Below are positions 34,627 through 47,276 of a DNA stretch of 64,000 bases, one piece after another. The position numbers were made by a program, and so were the translations under genes. The notes under the pieces are model-generated. The model did no database searches and was not told the DNA's origin. It saw nothing but the letters and a program-made list of their open reading frames with translations. The first letter of the stretch is position 1; every line of letters begins with the position of its first letter. Where the stretch lies: assembly GCA_027924585.1 (NCBI GenBank), contig BSBM01001026.1, positions 486,501 through 550,500 on the forward strand, written 5' to 3'. Origin of the DNA: Larix kaempferi (Eukaryota; Streptophyta; Pinopsida; Pinales; Pinaceae).

Positions 34627-35844
34627 ATGGAGCCATCTCACCCAAATGTGCTCACTCCCTTCAACTATTTCGATTGGAAGGCAGAAATGGTGATTTTGCT
34701 GAGATCTAAGGGTCTCTACAGAATTACGATGGGCACTGAGGTGGAGCCAAACTCAGCTGTGGAGAAATCCAATTTTTTTAACATAATGGATGAGGCATTT
34801 GGCCTCCTTTGTCTCGGCATTTCAAGAGACCTCCTGTTTCATGTAGAAAGTCTAGCAACTCCAAATGAAGTTTGGCTCAAGCTTGAGTCTTTGTTTGGAA
34901 AGAATGATGAGATGAGAGGCCACCTGCTCGAAAATGAGCTTGTTTCACTGAGCCCAGGAAATTTCAATTCCATCCAGGACTTCTTCACCAAGTTCAAGAG
35001 CTTTGTTTTGCAGATTAGACAATGTGGCATAGAGAAGAAAGAAGAACAATTGGTGCTGTGCATTCTCTCCAAACTGGGTTCTGAATACTCATTTTTTGTG
35101 TCTTCCTTCAACTCCACAAGGCTCACAGTTAGAGGTTGGAAGATGCCATCTTTGGCTGACTTCATGGAGATGCTAACTCAAGAGCAAGACAAGCTGGTCT
35201 TGATGGGCTCCATCAAGCAAAATGACCAAGTTCTTGCAGCTGGAGATTCTAAATATGGAAGAGGCAAGCAAAAACCCAAGGGGCCGAAACCTCAAGAGAA
35301 GAAGAGGAAGAATGAGAGGCCCAAATCCTCTGAGGGGGTTTTGAATCCTGTCAAGAAAAAGGGAAAGAAGGATGAGAAGACAAAATGTAGCTACTGTCAA
35401 TGGGGTTTTCACCCAGAGAGTTCATGCATGAAGAAAACCATAGACATCATGACCCATCTCCTACAGAAAAATAATATTCCTCTTCCTGAAAGTTCCAAGA
35501 AGAAGGAGTGCATTTATGAAGACAAGGAGAGTTGCCATGCTTTCGTGGCTTGTTCATCTCATTCACCCTTGTTCATCATTGATTTAGGTGCCTCAAGTCA
35601 CATGGCTTCTTCAAGAGATTCATTTTCTGAACTTGCACCCTACAGTGGTCTCTCCATTCGAATGGGAGATGACTCAGAAATCCCTGCTCATGGCATTGGG
35701 AAAATCTCTATGGAGAATGGGTTCTTCTCCAATGTGCTGTATGTACCAAATCTTGCAGCAAACTTGCTCTCTGTATATCAAATGACACATACTGGAGCAG
35801 CAAAGAAAGTTGTCTTCACTCAGGATGATGTGGATATATCATAA
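34627..35844 (+). pseudogene. Element C gag and protease
   Basis: The likely start is the ATG at 34627 (MEPSHPNVLTPFNYFDWKAE), since the frame upstream is leader. The gag capsid part shows WKAEMVILLRSKGLY, EVWLKLESLFG and SIQDFFTKFKSFVLQI; a Lys-rich linker follows. The zinc knuckle is CSYCQWGFHPESSC (C-x2-C-x4-H-x4-C). Protease has FIIDLGASSHM (active site D-L-G instead of D-S-G) and LYVPNLAANLLSV. A TAA at 35842 ends the frame, but the homology continues directly into integrase in the same frame, so the stop is a mutation in what was one gag-pol ORF. Confidence 0.9.
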
Positions 35845-36897
35845 ATTTCCACCGGAAAAATTGTTGCAATGGGTGTTGCAGACCATGATATGAAGATGTA
35901 CAAGTTCTCCCACTTTCTCGAGTTCTCTTCACCAAGTTTAATTTTGTCACATGGGAATGAGACGAGAAAGATATGGCATCAAAGGTATGGTCACCTAAAC
36001 TACAGATATCTTCAAGCTTTGAGCAAAGGAGAAATGGTAGAAGGGCTGCCACAAATCAGTTTTTCCAATGGAACATGCAAGGGTTGCATGGTTGGGAAGC
36101 ATCCTGAAAAGAAGTATGAAAAAGGGAAGGAAAGGAGGGCTGATCAGCCACTTGGGATAGTGCATTCTGATCTGATAGGTCCACTCCCCACTCCCTCCTA
36201 TGGCTGCAGCAAATATGTGCTCACCTTCATTGATGACTACTCAAGGTACTGCTGGTTATTTTTCCTTAAGCAAAAATCTGAAGTCTTTAAATGTTTCAAA
36301 ATTTTCAAGAGTATGGTTGAGAACTTCAGTGGGAAGGCCATGAAGGTTTTGAGGACTGATAATGGCAAAGAGTATGTCAATAAGAATCTGCAGCAGCTCT
36401 TTCAATAGCATGGCATTCAGATGCAACACTCAGTGCCCTACACACCACAACAAAATGGTGTTGCAGAGCGCAAAAATAGAGCACTGAAAGAGATGGCAAC
36501 TTGCATGTTGCAAGCAAGGGATTTGTCTCCTAAATTGTGGGCTGAAGCTATGAATTGTACAGCATATATTTAGAACAGAGCACCACACAAAGCATTGCAA
36601 GGAATTACTCCATTTGAAGCATGGATGGGCCACAAACCCAATGTTTCACATTTCAAAATTTTTGCTCAAGGGCTTGTGCCAGAATTCCACCAGAGAAGAG
36701 AAAGGACTTGCAGCCCCAAAGCAAGGAGTCAATCATGGTTGGGTATGCATAGGATTCCAAGGACTACAAGCTCTTTGATCCATCTACTCTCAAAACTTTC
36801 ATCGAAAGAAGTATCAAATTCGAAGAAGAATATTTTTTGCAAGCTAGTGAACAAGGTGATGGGGAATGCTCATCTCCTCGTCTTGATGATGAAGTAA
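35845..36897 (+). pseudogene. Element C integrase
   Basis: Pre-integrase zinc finger WHQRYGHLNYRYL...CKGCMVGKHPEK (about 35970-36110). Core: VHSDLIGPLPTPSYG, TFIDDYSRYCWLFFL, LRTDNGKEYVN, then TPQQNGVAERKNR with the catalytic Glu. TAG stops at 36406 and 36571 break it, and a frameshift near 36665 follows GHKPNVSHFKIF. The rest, including the region leading to RT, is decayed to about 36890. Confidence 0.9.
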
Positions 36898-38654
36898 GTA
36901 GTGATTCTTCTTCTGATATTTCTGATTTTGATATTGCTGAAGATGATGTTGATATGGATTCTGAACATATCCCTCCCTCAAGGCCCAAGTGGGCAGAGAA
37001 AACAATTCAAAGTGCCGGAGAGCTTGTGGGAGATCCCCGAGATGCTAGGAAAACTAGATCTCAATTTCACAATTCCTTTGCATGTGATAATTCTGATCTG
37101 AGTGAGGCATGTTATTTGATGGTTGGATCTGATCCAATTTCATATTCAGAAGCATGTACAGACCCAAGGTGGCAATCAGCCATGCAAGAAGAGATGAACT
37201 CACTCCATGAGAACAAAACTTGGGATTTGGTCCCTCTTCCTCCCAAGAGGAAACTAGTGCAATGCAAATGGATTTATAGAACCAAAGTTGGATCTGATGG
37301 CTCTGATCTGAAGTATAAGGCCAGGTTGGTGGATAAGGGTTACTCTCAAGTCCAAGGAGTGGACTATACAGAGACATTTTCACCGGTGGCAAAGATGGAC
37401 TCCGTAAGACTAGTTTTAGCCATTGGGGCTTCCAAGCGATGGGAGGTTCATCACATGGATGTAAAAAGTGCATTTCTTCATGGGGATATGAATGAGGAGA
37501 TATATATGCAGCAGATTGAAGGTTTTATTTCTGATCATACACTTGTTTTCAGGTTCAACAAGTCACTCTATGGGCTCAAGCAAGCTCCTAGAGCATGGTA
37601 TGCAAAAATGGACAATTTTCTGCTATCTCTGGGGTTTGAGAGGTGTAAGTCTGATCCAAATGTTTATATGCAGCATGTTAGTGATCTGATATTGATTATT
37701 GTACTGTATGTTGATGATCTTTTGATCACTGGTAGCTGCACCAAAGAACTTGACTCAGTTAAGAGAGCATTGCACAGTGCATTCGCCATGACCGATCTAG
37801 GATTGCTAAAACAATTTCTGGGTTTGGAGATAGACCAAACTGTGAATGGAATTTCTATATTTCAGTCAAGGTATGCTTCAGATTTGCTGCAGAAATTTAA
37901 GATGGCTGAATGTAAGTCTGAAAAATTTCCATTTCTTTCAGGAGTTAAGCTAAATGAGTGGGGTTCTTCTCCACTAGTTGACAGCTCGTTGTATAGGCAA
38001 CTTGTTGGAAGCTTGCTGTACCTTACTCATTCTAGACCAGATTTGTCATATGCTGTTAGGACTATTGCTAGGAACATGCAAGAACCTCATGAGATCCATT
38101 GGAAGGCAGCCAAGAGGATCCTTCATTATGTTCAGGGTACTAAGTCCTTTGGTATCCATTATTCTGCTGGTACATCCCTTGAACTAGTAGGATTTACAGA
38201 TTCTGATTGGGCTGGTGATTGTATCGATCGGAAATCAACTTCTGGTTATGTTTTTATGCTTGCACATGGACCTATATGCTGGTCAAGCAAGAAACAAAAT
38301 ACCATTTGCTTATCTTCAGCTGAGGCCGAGTACAGGGGAGTAGTTAATGCAGCCACACAATTTTTTTGGTTGCAAGGTATTCTTGTAGAGTTCGGGATTG
38401 TTTTTGATTCACCCACTATTCTTTGGTGTGATAATCAAAGTACAATCAAGATTTCTACTGATAAAGTTTAGAGGCAAAGGACCAAGCACATAGAAATACA
38501 CATGCATTACATTCAGGGTTTGGTGCATGACCGGACCATAGCATTGCAGTATTTCCCTTCCAATGAGCAAACTGCTGATATCTTCACCAAGTGTTTTACC
38601 GAGAAGACCTTCACTCACCTTACATCTTTGCTTGGGGTGAGTGATGCATGGTGA
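36898..38654 (+). pseudogene. Element C reverse transcriptase/RNase H
   Basis: A nearly intact frame with the full Copia RT series: WQSAMQEEMNSLHENKTWDL, CKWIYRTKVGSDG, YKARLVDKGYSQVQGVDY, DVKSAFLHGDMNEEIYM, SLYGLKQAPRAWY, catalytic LYVDDLLITG, and TDLGLLKQFLGLEI. RNase H follows with FTDSDWAGDCIDRKSTSGY, SSAEAEYRG and WCDNQSTIKIS. A TAG at 38469 stops it, but homology runs on to HIEIHMHYIQGLV and NEQTADIFTKCF near 38600. Catalytic residues of RT are all present. Confidence 0.95.
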
Positions 38655-38827
38655 TGATTGGTGTATTCTGATATATGCCACATGTCCATTTTAGAGGGGA
38701 GGTTTTATTTCCCATGTGGTTTTCCTCCTTACCTTGGTTACATGGACAAATAAATTTTTATGATGTAAAAGGTGACTTGAGCCTAGTTGCCAAGGCCTTA
38801 TTTTTTATATTTCACTAAGTCTAGCTT

Positions 38828-38836
38828 AAGGGGGGG
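38828..38836 (+). promoter_or_regulatory. Element C polypurine tract
   Basis: AAGGGGGGG directly before the 3' LTR. Confidence 0.9.
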
Positions 38837-39548
38837 TGTTAGAACATTATTACACCTATGTACATTAATCGTTTATTAATTGATGGTTAATTAGTACCAA
38901 ACAGCTTAATTATTGCATCCCTGAGTTGGTTAGATGGTAAATGGTCAAATATCTTGAACCAATTAGCAATGTGGACAAACCTGTGCATGTGCTGAGTCAA
39001 ACTAGCTGTTGGGTGCGCTCTCCAGGTCATTTAATGCATCCAACATTCCTAGAGCGCCCTCCCCAGGTCATTTAATGATTCCAGCATGCTTCTCTTCTAC
39101 CTAGGGCGCACATGCTCAGAATGTGGACAAACTTTCCTCTTTTGTCCACTTTTGGCATTCTAGCTACCTAACCTCTAACCAACTAGATTCTCCACATGTG
39201 TGAGGTCACATGGGCCTGTCCAGTCATTCCCAGCATTCACACAGCAGTTTCAAACCATTTTGGGATGGTTTGGGATATTTTAATCAACCTAGGGGGGTTT
39301 GAGCTATTTCTAAGCTAGATCAGTGTGAACACTCCAGATGGATTCGAATTGTTCCAAATTTGTATATATGGATGTTCTTAACTCATTTTGGGGTTGGAGA
39401 GTTAATAATATTTACATTATTCACCCATTTCATGTGTATTGTTCTTCGTTCTTTTACAGATTTATGCTCATGCTTGTAAATGTGTTGCAATCTTTTCACT
39501 AGTTAGGAATCCATAGTAGCTAGGTTCTGCTATGATTCAGATTTTACA
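38837..39548 (+). repeat. Element C 3' LTR
   Basis: 712 bp, TGTTAGAACATT...AGATTTTACA, followed by the TSD CCAGG. Confidence 0.95.
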
Positions 39549-39553
39549 CCAGG

Positions 39554-40004
39554 GCTACTACAAGTAAAGACTACAGTCAAAGAAAAGCAAGCTGCACTGA
39601 AGAAGCTAGATACAGAAGTTAAGGCCCTGCTAGCTAGAGACAGGCTCCATAAATACAGGGAAATAACCAACTTTAAGAAGGAGGTACATGCATTAAGGGA
39701 GAAAGACACTGCGATGGATGATCAGTCCCAACCACTACTGCAGGATGCCATTGCAATATTGTAGCAGATTGAAGACAAAATCAAGGACCTGCGCGAGAAC
39801 CAAGAGCAGGTGGAAGGACATATTGGAGAAGACATAACTGCGGAGATGCTCGACACAGTTAGGCAAGTCGAGCAGGACACAAAGAAAGCAGTAGAGCAGT
39901 TGGTCAGCACATTCAATGAGTTCATGATGAAGCTATATTCACCAGTCGCGGAACAAAACAAAAAGGTCGAAGCTGAAGGTGGCTCGAGGACGAGCCACAT
40001 GTAA
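39554..40004 (+). pseudogene. Gypsy G1 extra 3' ORF, C-terminal part (copy B)
   Basis: Resumes the coiled-coil ORF after element C (LLQVKTTVKEKQAALKKLDT) and ends GGSRTSHM with TAA at 40002. One stop near 39763. The stop at 901 of copy A is absent here (GAGCAGGTGG), so that one arose in copy A. Confidence 0.75.
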
Positions 40005-40005
40005 G

Positions 40006-40945
40006 TGTTAGGGGCATGTTGGTCCTGGCCCAAGTTAGGGAAAATTTTGATAACAGAAGGAGTTTTAACTGTGGAGCTGAGCGTAACTCAATAAAAATAC
40101 AATTTTGTGCAAGTGTTGGGGATTCTGCGAAGTTGCGTGCAACAACGAAATTTTGGCAGTACTTCGAAGGGTACTGTGAAGATCAGTGCTGCGAGGAAGC
40201 AGTGCTGCGAAGTGACCAGTCCACGTGGAGCCGACAAAGCGGAGTGTTGGACGGAGGACGGGCACGGGTACTGGTTAGACCATCAGCGGTCTAGTTTTGG
40301 AAAAGATGCTTCAGGGAGGCCGAGCGACGGACAGGTGTACAAGGCCGTTAGAGGAAGAATGGTTTGATTGAAGCAACTGAGAGTTGAGCTAGGTGTACGA
40401 GGCCGTTAGAGGAAGAGTGGCTCAAGGAAAGTGATCTGTTGTTGTGCGCTCAATAGGACCGCCACGATGGAGCACTCGCTACCATAGGCCAACAGTTTGG
40501 TTTAGAGAAACCGTAGCATTTTTTGAAACCCTAAGGGTCTCATCCTTTAGCATTGTAAAGACATGACCTACGGTCGCGATCTATTTAAGGAGGCAGTTTT
40601 GTATGGGAAAGGGTTGGTGTTGTTAGAAGTATAGTACTGAGCATTGTAAAATCTTTCTGAGAAAAGATATTGTAAAGACTTTGTAGCCGAGTTCGCAAAG
40701 ATCTATGTAAGAGAGAAGAGAGTCTGCAGCTGATCATGCAGACTAAGAACTATTGTTGCCTCTCCAAAATATTTATATAACAACAAAATCTTGTGGATGT
40801 AGCTTCCCACCCAGGGGAGTGAACCACGTTAAATACTATGCATTGTGATTGTGTTGTATATTGTGCATTTATCTGTTTCCAATGAATGAATGTCTTAATT
40901 TTCCCTTGCATACTGTTGTGATAGGACTTTTATATGTATTTGCCA
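40006..40945 (+). repeat. Gypsy G1 3' LTR, copy B
   Basis: TGTTAGGGGCATG, as at 1100. TATA-like CTATTTAAGG near 40579. Right end unresolved. Confidence 0.5.
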
Positions 40946-41593
40946 TTAGGAGAATATGGAAATAATATGTTAAGTTCTACATGAATAGATGAATGGTGAA
41001 TGTTTGGCCTCTACTTATGAAGCACTAATGGATCAATTATTCGGCTAAGTGTTATATATTGTTTAAACACTTTCACATTACGTAGTAGGGAGAATGCATG
41101 GTAGTTGGACCATCTCCGTGGCACATGGTTGAGCAGCGAACACCCTGAGTGAAGGGATGAATGATTGATTTTTAATAGCTTTAGTACTCTAGCTAATTGC
41201 AAGTATTTCAAGCCTTAGTGTGAACCACATTGGTCGCAATCACAAAGTAATTCTGTGGAAGTAGAATTCAAAGGTGCGGACCATGGTGTCTTCTATCGCC
41301 GCGTAGTTCTACCCTACAGCACATGTCCCGTGTCGCGCTACGTAGTACGCCAACCACAAAAACTCATCACCTACTGTGGAAATCAGATTTCGCGGTAGCC
41401 CATAGATACACCTCGGGTGAGACCTCAACCTGCTTGCAGGTTTTTGCCGAAAGGGCTGGTGCGAAGGGGTTTTGTTGGTCAAGGGGAAACTGTGAAGAAC
41501 CTGGGTCTTTGTTGGAAACCCTCTGGGTCAGCATATGATAAGCCAACAGCAATGTCATTCTCCGATCCACACCTTTGTTCAAAAGATCGCCTT
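40946..41593. other. Unresolved junction, copy B
   Basis: Same block as 2041-2670; nothing recognisable. Confidence 0.3.
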
Positions 41594-42830
41594 CTATTGT
41601 GTTGGCTCCATCGAGTCAGGTTGTTCTTCCTGGATCAAGGCCCTCTGAACCGTCAAATTTTGGTTCTTCTTCTTTTTACCTCCACTGCTATTGGATGCCG
41701 ATTCTTCCCTCTCATTGACTTTCTCATCCTTTCGATGTCTGGGTTTCAAATCCTCTACAGCATGTAGGTTCTTTGGGCACTCATATGCCTTGTGTCCCAT
41801 TCCTCGACACTTGTAACAAATTACGGCTAGTCTATTAGCTCCTTTCGTGTTGGATGGACCACTTCGACTATACGCACCTCGACCCCGGTTCTCATGACCA
41901 TCGACGGCAGTTTTCCTGCACTTTCTCTTGTGTCGATGTCCCTTCCGCGTGTTGGCTATATTCAACACTTTCCTTCCTGTACCCGCTACTTTGGCCTTTC
42001 GGGGATACAATTTTCACACCCCGACTAGTCATCCTTCCCCTAGTCGCTGCGGATTTTCTTGACAGTTTCTCTTCTGCCTTCAGAGCTAGCTGGTAGGCTT
42101 CACCGACTGCTCTAAATATTGACATGTTGAGTTCATCCTAAATAGCATATTTTAAGTCGTTCACATACCTAGCGATAGCTTCTTCTCCTTCATCAGTTTG
42201 TCCTGACCAAATCTAAAATTGGTAGAACTACTCTATGTACTCCTTCATGTTCATCTCTTTTTGTCGAAATTTTTGTGACTTCGTGAACAAGGAAATCACA
42301 TAGTCATTTGGAAAGAAATTTCCCTTCAACTTGGCAACCATTCTATCCCAAGACTTGATTTTCGCCTTGCCTTTCTTTAGTCTGTCAACCTGTACATTGT
42401 CCCACCACAACGAGGAATGACCTTTCAACCTCAGACATGAAGTCTTAACCCATTTAGGATCGTCAATATGCTCTATGTTGAAGTATTTCTCCATCTCTCT
42501 AAACCAATCGATCAAATCTTCTGGGTCCAGGCTTCCTGAGCATGTATGCACGTCTATCTTCGCCCAACCTCTCATATCCTTCAAGAGTTTGATCATTTTT
42601 TCCTCTGGTTCCTCTGCGTCTTCTTCCCGAGCTTCCACCTCTTCGACTTCCTCATCATTGTGGTCAAGTGCTTCAGGAATGCAACCATGCCTCTGGCTTT
42701 CTTTGATCACTGTGATTTCATTTGTCAAAGTTTGCATTGTTCAGACACATTTTCCCAACATCTCACGATCCACCGTGACGGCTGCTGCATCATGCGCTCT
42801 TCGTCCTCGGACATTAACACCTATGTGAGC
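41594..42830 (-). pseudogene. Gypsy G2 gag, copy B
   Basis: Capsid-like part at 42228-42737 (FREMEKYFNIEHIDDP, LRLKGHSSLWWDNV). A middle part with KAEEKLSRKSAATRGRMTSR lies at 41892-42125. The zinc knuckle CYKCRGMGHKAYEC is at about 41790-41830. It shares the frame breaks of copy A between these blocks, so gag was already broken before the duplication. Confidence 0.85.
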
Positions 42831-43039
42831 CATTTTTCAACCTCTGCTGAAACTCTCACATGTCCAATCACAACCTGACTTTAAACAAGTCATGCACAAC
42901 TCAACCCAACTGCAGCTGGAACTATCCAACTCACTTGCAGGCTCAATACCAACTGATGCAAGTCAGGTTGGTATATTCATCTTCCCAACTGGACTTTCTT
43001 TCGGGCTCTTTATTCCCGCTCCGATCTGCTGTGATCCAC

Positions 43040-43051
43040 GCTCTGATACCA
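43040..43051 (-). promoter_or_regulatory. Primer binding site of G2, copy B
   Basis: Plus strand GCTCTGATACCA, two bases from the LTR. Confidence 0.85.
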
Positions 43052-43053
43052 AC

Positions 43054-44046
43054 TGATGCAAGTCACCTTACTAGAATAATTTCTTTCTTAACAATACACA
43101 TGACACAAACCACAATGCTTACACGAAACAAGTGTAAAGCAAGATGCCAGAACTGGCTTTATATTACTTCTCTTAATTTCGTTACAATGAGGAATAACTG
43201 TAAACAAATAACTAACTACAATTTGCCTCAGCCGTTAAAACTTAGAAGTAACTGTGGTGTGTTCTCCCTGTGTGTCTACCTCACCCTCTCCTGGTTCACC
43301 CGAAACTCAGAGCTATGGATCGATCTCAACTCTCTTCTTCTTCGGCCGGTGTGACTCTTCACCACTCTCCTCAGCTCCTCTCTCTAATGCTGCTAATCAA
43401 AGACTAAAGATCCCTTCTCTGATTTCCTCTCGTTCGTCTTCTACCCTGTTGCTGTTGTTCCCGATATTACTGCAATCCCTGAGACACGCAACTTCCTGTC
43501 CGTCGATCCTTCCAAATCCTGTAGACCTGCAACTATCAGCTTCTAACCGTGCTCCATATCCTTTGTCCATGACGTCACCTATCACGTCTTTCACCTACTC
43601 GCAATAACTGTATTAACTTCCTCAGCAACCCTGAATGGATACCAGGTACAGTCCCTTGACTTTCTTCTCTTCCAACCCTGCTATAGTATTCGGTCACATC
43701 TAGACCTTCTTGTCGGCTTACTTCTCATCTTCTGTAGTTCACTAGTCCTCTCCTTCCTTCGTGCTTGGCTCCGCCAAACCTGTCACTCCTTAGTTCGACC
43801 ACTCGTCAACTACTCGATGTCTTACTCCACTTGTTGTCTATCGACCATTTCCTGTCGATCCTTGACCTAACACAACATCCACTGTGCTACTCCAGTCAGT
43901 CGCACTCTGACTGCTTATGCTCGACTTGTTGACTTCGACAAGTCAACCTGCTCTCCGCACCAGTGGTCATCGGCACTCCCGCTGGTCAGTTCCCCCCTGT
44001 CGATCAACCTCGACTAATTTTCCTAGGCCCTGATGCTCCTGCATCA
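43054..44046 (-). repeat. Gypsy G2 5' LTR, copy B
   Basis: 993 bp, the same length as 4146-5138; TGATGCAAGTC...CTGCATCA. Confidence 0.8.
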
Positions 44047-45100
44047 TAAATTATCATGACCATACATACTGTTTTGATAGTATTGAGATTATACTAATGA
44101 ATGTATGTTTATGTATGAGATCATGATGATGACACTAGTGCACACTTAAGCATGCATAGTGGTGCAAAATGAATAGAAGTTCAAAGACATATAGAGATCA
44201 AACGGGAGGCAACCAGACAAAAATAAAAGATAAGTATTTGAGTTGTTATTTGAATCTATGAAATACTAAATGATATTGCTTGTAATAGTTGTATGCATAT
44301 TTGTATTCCTAGAATATATCATGCATAGTGTAAGCATTCATATAGCATTGAATAGTATACTACAAATATGCATATGATGGGTAAGTTGGAAAAACATTCC
44401 ATTGTTTTTTATCTAGAATGAAACCTCTTTGCTGAGATATTGAGATCTGTGCACTCTCTTGATAGTATGTTCTAGTAGAGATGGAAGGCATCTCGATAGC
44501 CACTTTATGCATACAAGATATGGAAAAGTGTTGTGCCAAAATATTGGTCAATATAGTTGCATGACTATGTGAATCATATCAGTATGCATAGTAGCTTATC
44601 ATGTCAACATGATTTGATGATTATGAAGTATTACTAATCATGTAGTTAACTTTGACTTGTAGGAAAGATCATGAAGAATGATGAACACCGAACAAGTGAT
44701 GGATGTTCAACAAGAAGACTTACAAATAAAACATACTATAGAAGGCTCGTGGCTATAAGATTCTCTTAGAAAGAGGAAGAGGATCATGACGAGATGTTTG
44801 CTCCAAGTGACTAGATAATACCATTCTCTTAATGGTGTAATTGAAGAAAGTTTTGTATGGGTACCCAGGATCGATAGTCATTTGATGAGCTTAATGATCA
44901 CCATGGGTGATGTGGATTTAAGCCTTTGCTACAAGGTTGAAGATGGTGTCTATATACATATGACATTCTTCTCTTAGATGGATGCAAGAAGGAACTCACC
45001 ATAGAGTTTGAATAATCTTGAGGATCATATCAGTAGACCCATCTGAGGAGAGATGGAACAGATAGATATACAGAAGATAACTCAATGCATAGTGTGAATA
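44047..45100 (+). pseudogene. Copia P degraded N-terminal RT region, copy B
   Basis: Matches 5139-6189 with scattered substitutions. LNGVIEE crumb near 44828. No open frame. Confidence 0.5.
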
Positions 45101-46140
45101 ATGTTCAGTCATAGAGGGAGAATTGATAGCTTCTTAACAAGCTTGGGATTTACCAAAAGTAAAGTTGATCCTAACCTTTATCTTAAGTTTATGGATGATG
45201 AACCTGTCATACTATTACTGTATGTGGATGATCTCTTTCTGACAGGGAATGAGAAACAGATCATGGAAAGCAAGAAGAAGATAGCTATAGAATTTGGGAT
45301 GAAATATCTCGGATTGATGCATTACTTCCTAGGTCTAGAAGTATGGAAAGGCCCAGAAGGAATATTTCTCAGCCAAGGAAAGTATTTGATATGTTGGAAT
45401 GCAAAACCATGGCCACTCCCATGGATTCGAACTTGAAACTGTTAGCTGATGACTCATCATAGTTAGTGGATGTAACTTTTCACAAATAGATTATTGGTTC
45501 ACTGATGTATCTGACGAATACAAGGCCATATATAAGCTTTGTTGTGAACACCTTGAGTCAGTATCTAGTGGAACCTAGGTGTGTTCACCTGATAGATGCA
45601 AATCATGTGATGAGGTACATAAAGGGTACGATAGAATTTGGTCTATGTTATCTTGGAGATCATGACTTCAGATTGTATGGCTACATAGATGCTAATTGGG
45701 CAGGAAGTGTATCAGATAGGAAGAGCACATCGGGCGGATGTTATTGTCTGGGATCTTCCATGATCTCCTGGTTTAGCAGGAAGCAGTCTAGTGTGGCTCT
45801 CAGCACAACGAAAGCGGAATATATAGCTACTTGCTCTGCTAGTTTTGAAGCGATATGGCTTCAGAAGTTGTTATCAGGATTATTTGACTTAGAGATGGAC
45901 TCCATTGTGATCCTGTGTGACAAGATGACATAGATTCCAATGTTCCATGGTAAGTCAAAGCACATAGAGATTTGATATTTCTATATACGAGATATGGTGC
46001 AGAAAGGAGCTATAAAGCTTGAGTATGTGAGCACTGACGAACAAGTTGCTGATGTGTTGACCAAACCTCTGTCTCGAGTAAAGTTTGAGTATTTCCGAGA
46101 CAAGCTTGGTGTAGTTTACAAGGACCCTCCTCGAAAGGGG
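45101..46140 (+). pseudogene. Copia P reverse transcriptase/RNase H, copy B
   Basis: RT with GRIDSFLTSLGFTKSKVDPN, LYVDDLFLTG and LGLEVWKGPEGIFLSQGKY. Here the TAA of copy A at 6430 is a GAA, so that stop is private to copy A. The frameshift near 45390 is shared. RNase H has stops near 45462, 45487, 45931 and 45974, and its motif reads YIDANWAG (Asp to Asn) where copy A has YTDADWAG. Confidence 0.9.
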
Positions 46141-46143
46141 GAG

Positions 46144-46550
46144 TGATATGGTCGATGATGATATTTGGATACTAGTATCGATGTGGATACCTGTATCGAT
46201 GATGAGATTTCTAATATCGACGGTAAGGTCGATGATGAGATTTCCTATATCGACGGTAAGGTCGATGATGAGGATACCTGTATTGATGAGGATACTGTAT
46301 CGATGATGAGGAGACTGTATCGATGATGTGGATACTGTATCGATGATGAGGATACTGTATCGATGATGTGGATACTGTATCGATGATGAGGATATTGTAT
46401 CAATGATGAGGATACTTTATCGATGATGTGGATACTTGTATCGATGATGAGGATACTAGTGTCGATGATGAGGTTACCTGTTCCGACGATGAGGTCGATG
46501 ATGAGGTTTCTAGTAACGACGATGAGGTCGATGCATGGTCCTTAAAATTT
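46144..46550 (+). repeat. 20-bp minisatellite of P, copy B
   Basis: Same unit as 7236-7660 (GATACTGTATCGATGATGAG/TG), with a different number of units. Confidence 0.85.
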
Positions 46551-46554
46551 GTCT

Positions 46555-47256
46555 AAATAAACAAGGAGGGATTGTATCATCCCTGGACTTAGGTCCCTGA
46601 ATAGATATGTCGACAGATGTCTCTGAGAAGTGGTCCCTAGTGGACGAGAGGATTGCATCATCCCTAGAATTTTGTCCCTGAATTGATCCGTACACAATTG
46701 TATCCGAGAAGTGGTCTCTAATGGACGAGGAGGAAAAATATCATCCTTGGACATAGGTCCCTGAATAGATTCGTAGACAGTTGTCTCCAAGAAGTGGTCC
46801 CCACTGGACGAGAGGATTGTATCATCCCAGGACTTTTGTCCCTGAATAGATCCATAGACAGATGTCTCTGAGAAGTGGTCCCCAGTGGACGAGAGGATTG
46901 TATCATCCTAGGACTTTGGTCCCTGAATAGATACATAGACAGATGTCTCCGAGAAGTGGTCCCTAGTGGATGAGAGGATTGTATCATCCTAGGACTTTGG
47001 TCCATGAATAGATCTATAGACAGATGTCTCTGAGAAGTGGTCTCCAGTGGACCAGAGTATTGTATAATCCCAGGACTTTGGTCCTTGAAACGATCCGTAG
47101 ATAGTTGTCTCCGAGAAGTGGTCCCTGGTGGACGAGAGGATTGTATGATCCCAAGACTTTGGTCCCTGAATAGATCTGTAGACAGATGTATCCGAGAAGT
47201 GGTCCCCAGTGGATGAAAGGATTGTATCATCCCAGGAATTTGGTCCCTGAATAGAT
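46555..47256 (+). repeat. 81-bp array of P, copy B, left part
   Basis: About eight units before the array is split by the hAT insertion. The last eight bases, GAATAGAT (47249-47256), form the left target duplication. Confidence 0.9.
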
Positions 47257-47276
47257 CAGGGAAAATTTTAGGGGCG
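47257..47276 (+). repeat. hAT left terminal inverted repeat
   Basis: CAGGGAAAATTTTAGGGGCG; pairs imperfectly with the right end (59988-60007). Confidence 0.8.

Larger units (their letters stand above)
33640..39548 (+). mobile_element. Complete Copia element C
   Basis: 5909 bp with both LTRs, PBS, gag-protease, integrase, RT-RNase H in Ty1/Copia order, and PPT. The TSD is CTAGG/CCAGG (one mismatch). By eye the two LTRs differ at about 30 positions in roughly 712, near 4%, so the insertion is not recent. At least four nonsense changes and one frameshift inactivate pol. It sits inside the G1 extra ORF of copy B only. Confidence 0.95.

Noticed and set aside
36837-38471. Active Copia polymerase
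   Set aside because: RT motifs are intact, but gag-pol has stops at 35842, 36406, 36571 and 38469 and a frameshift near 36665.
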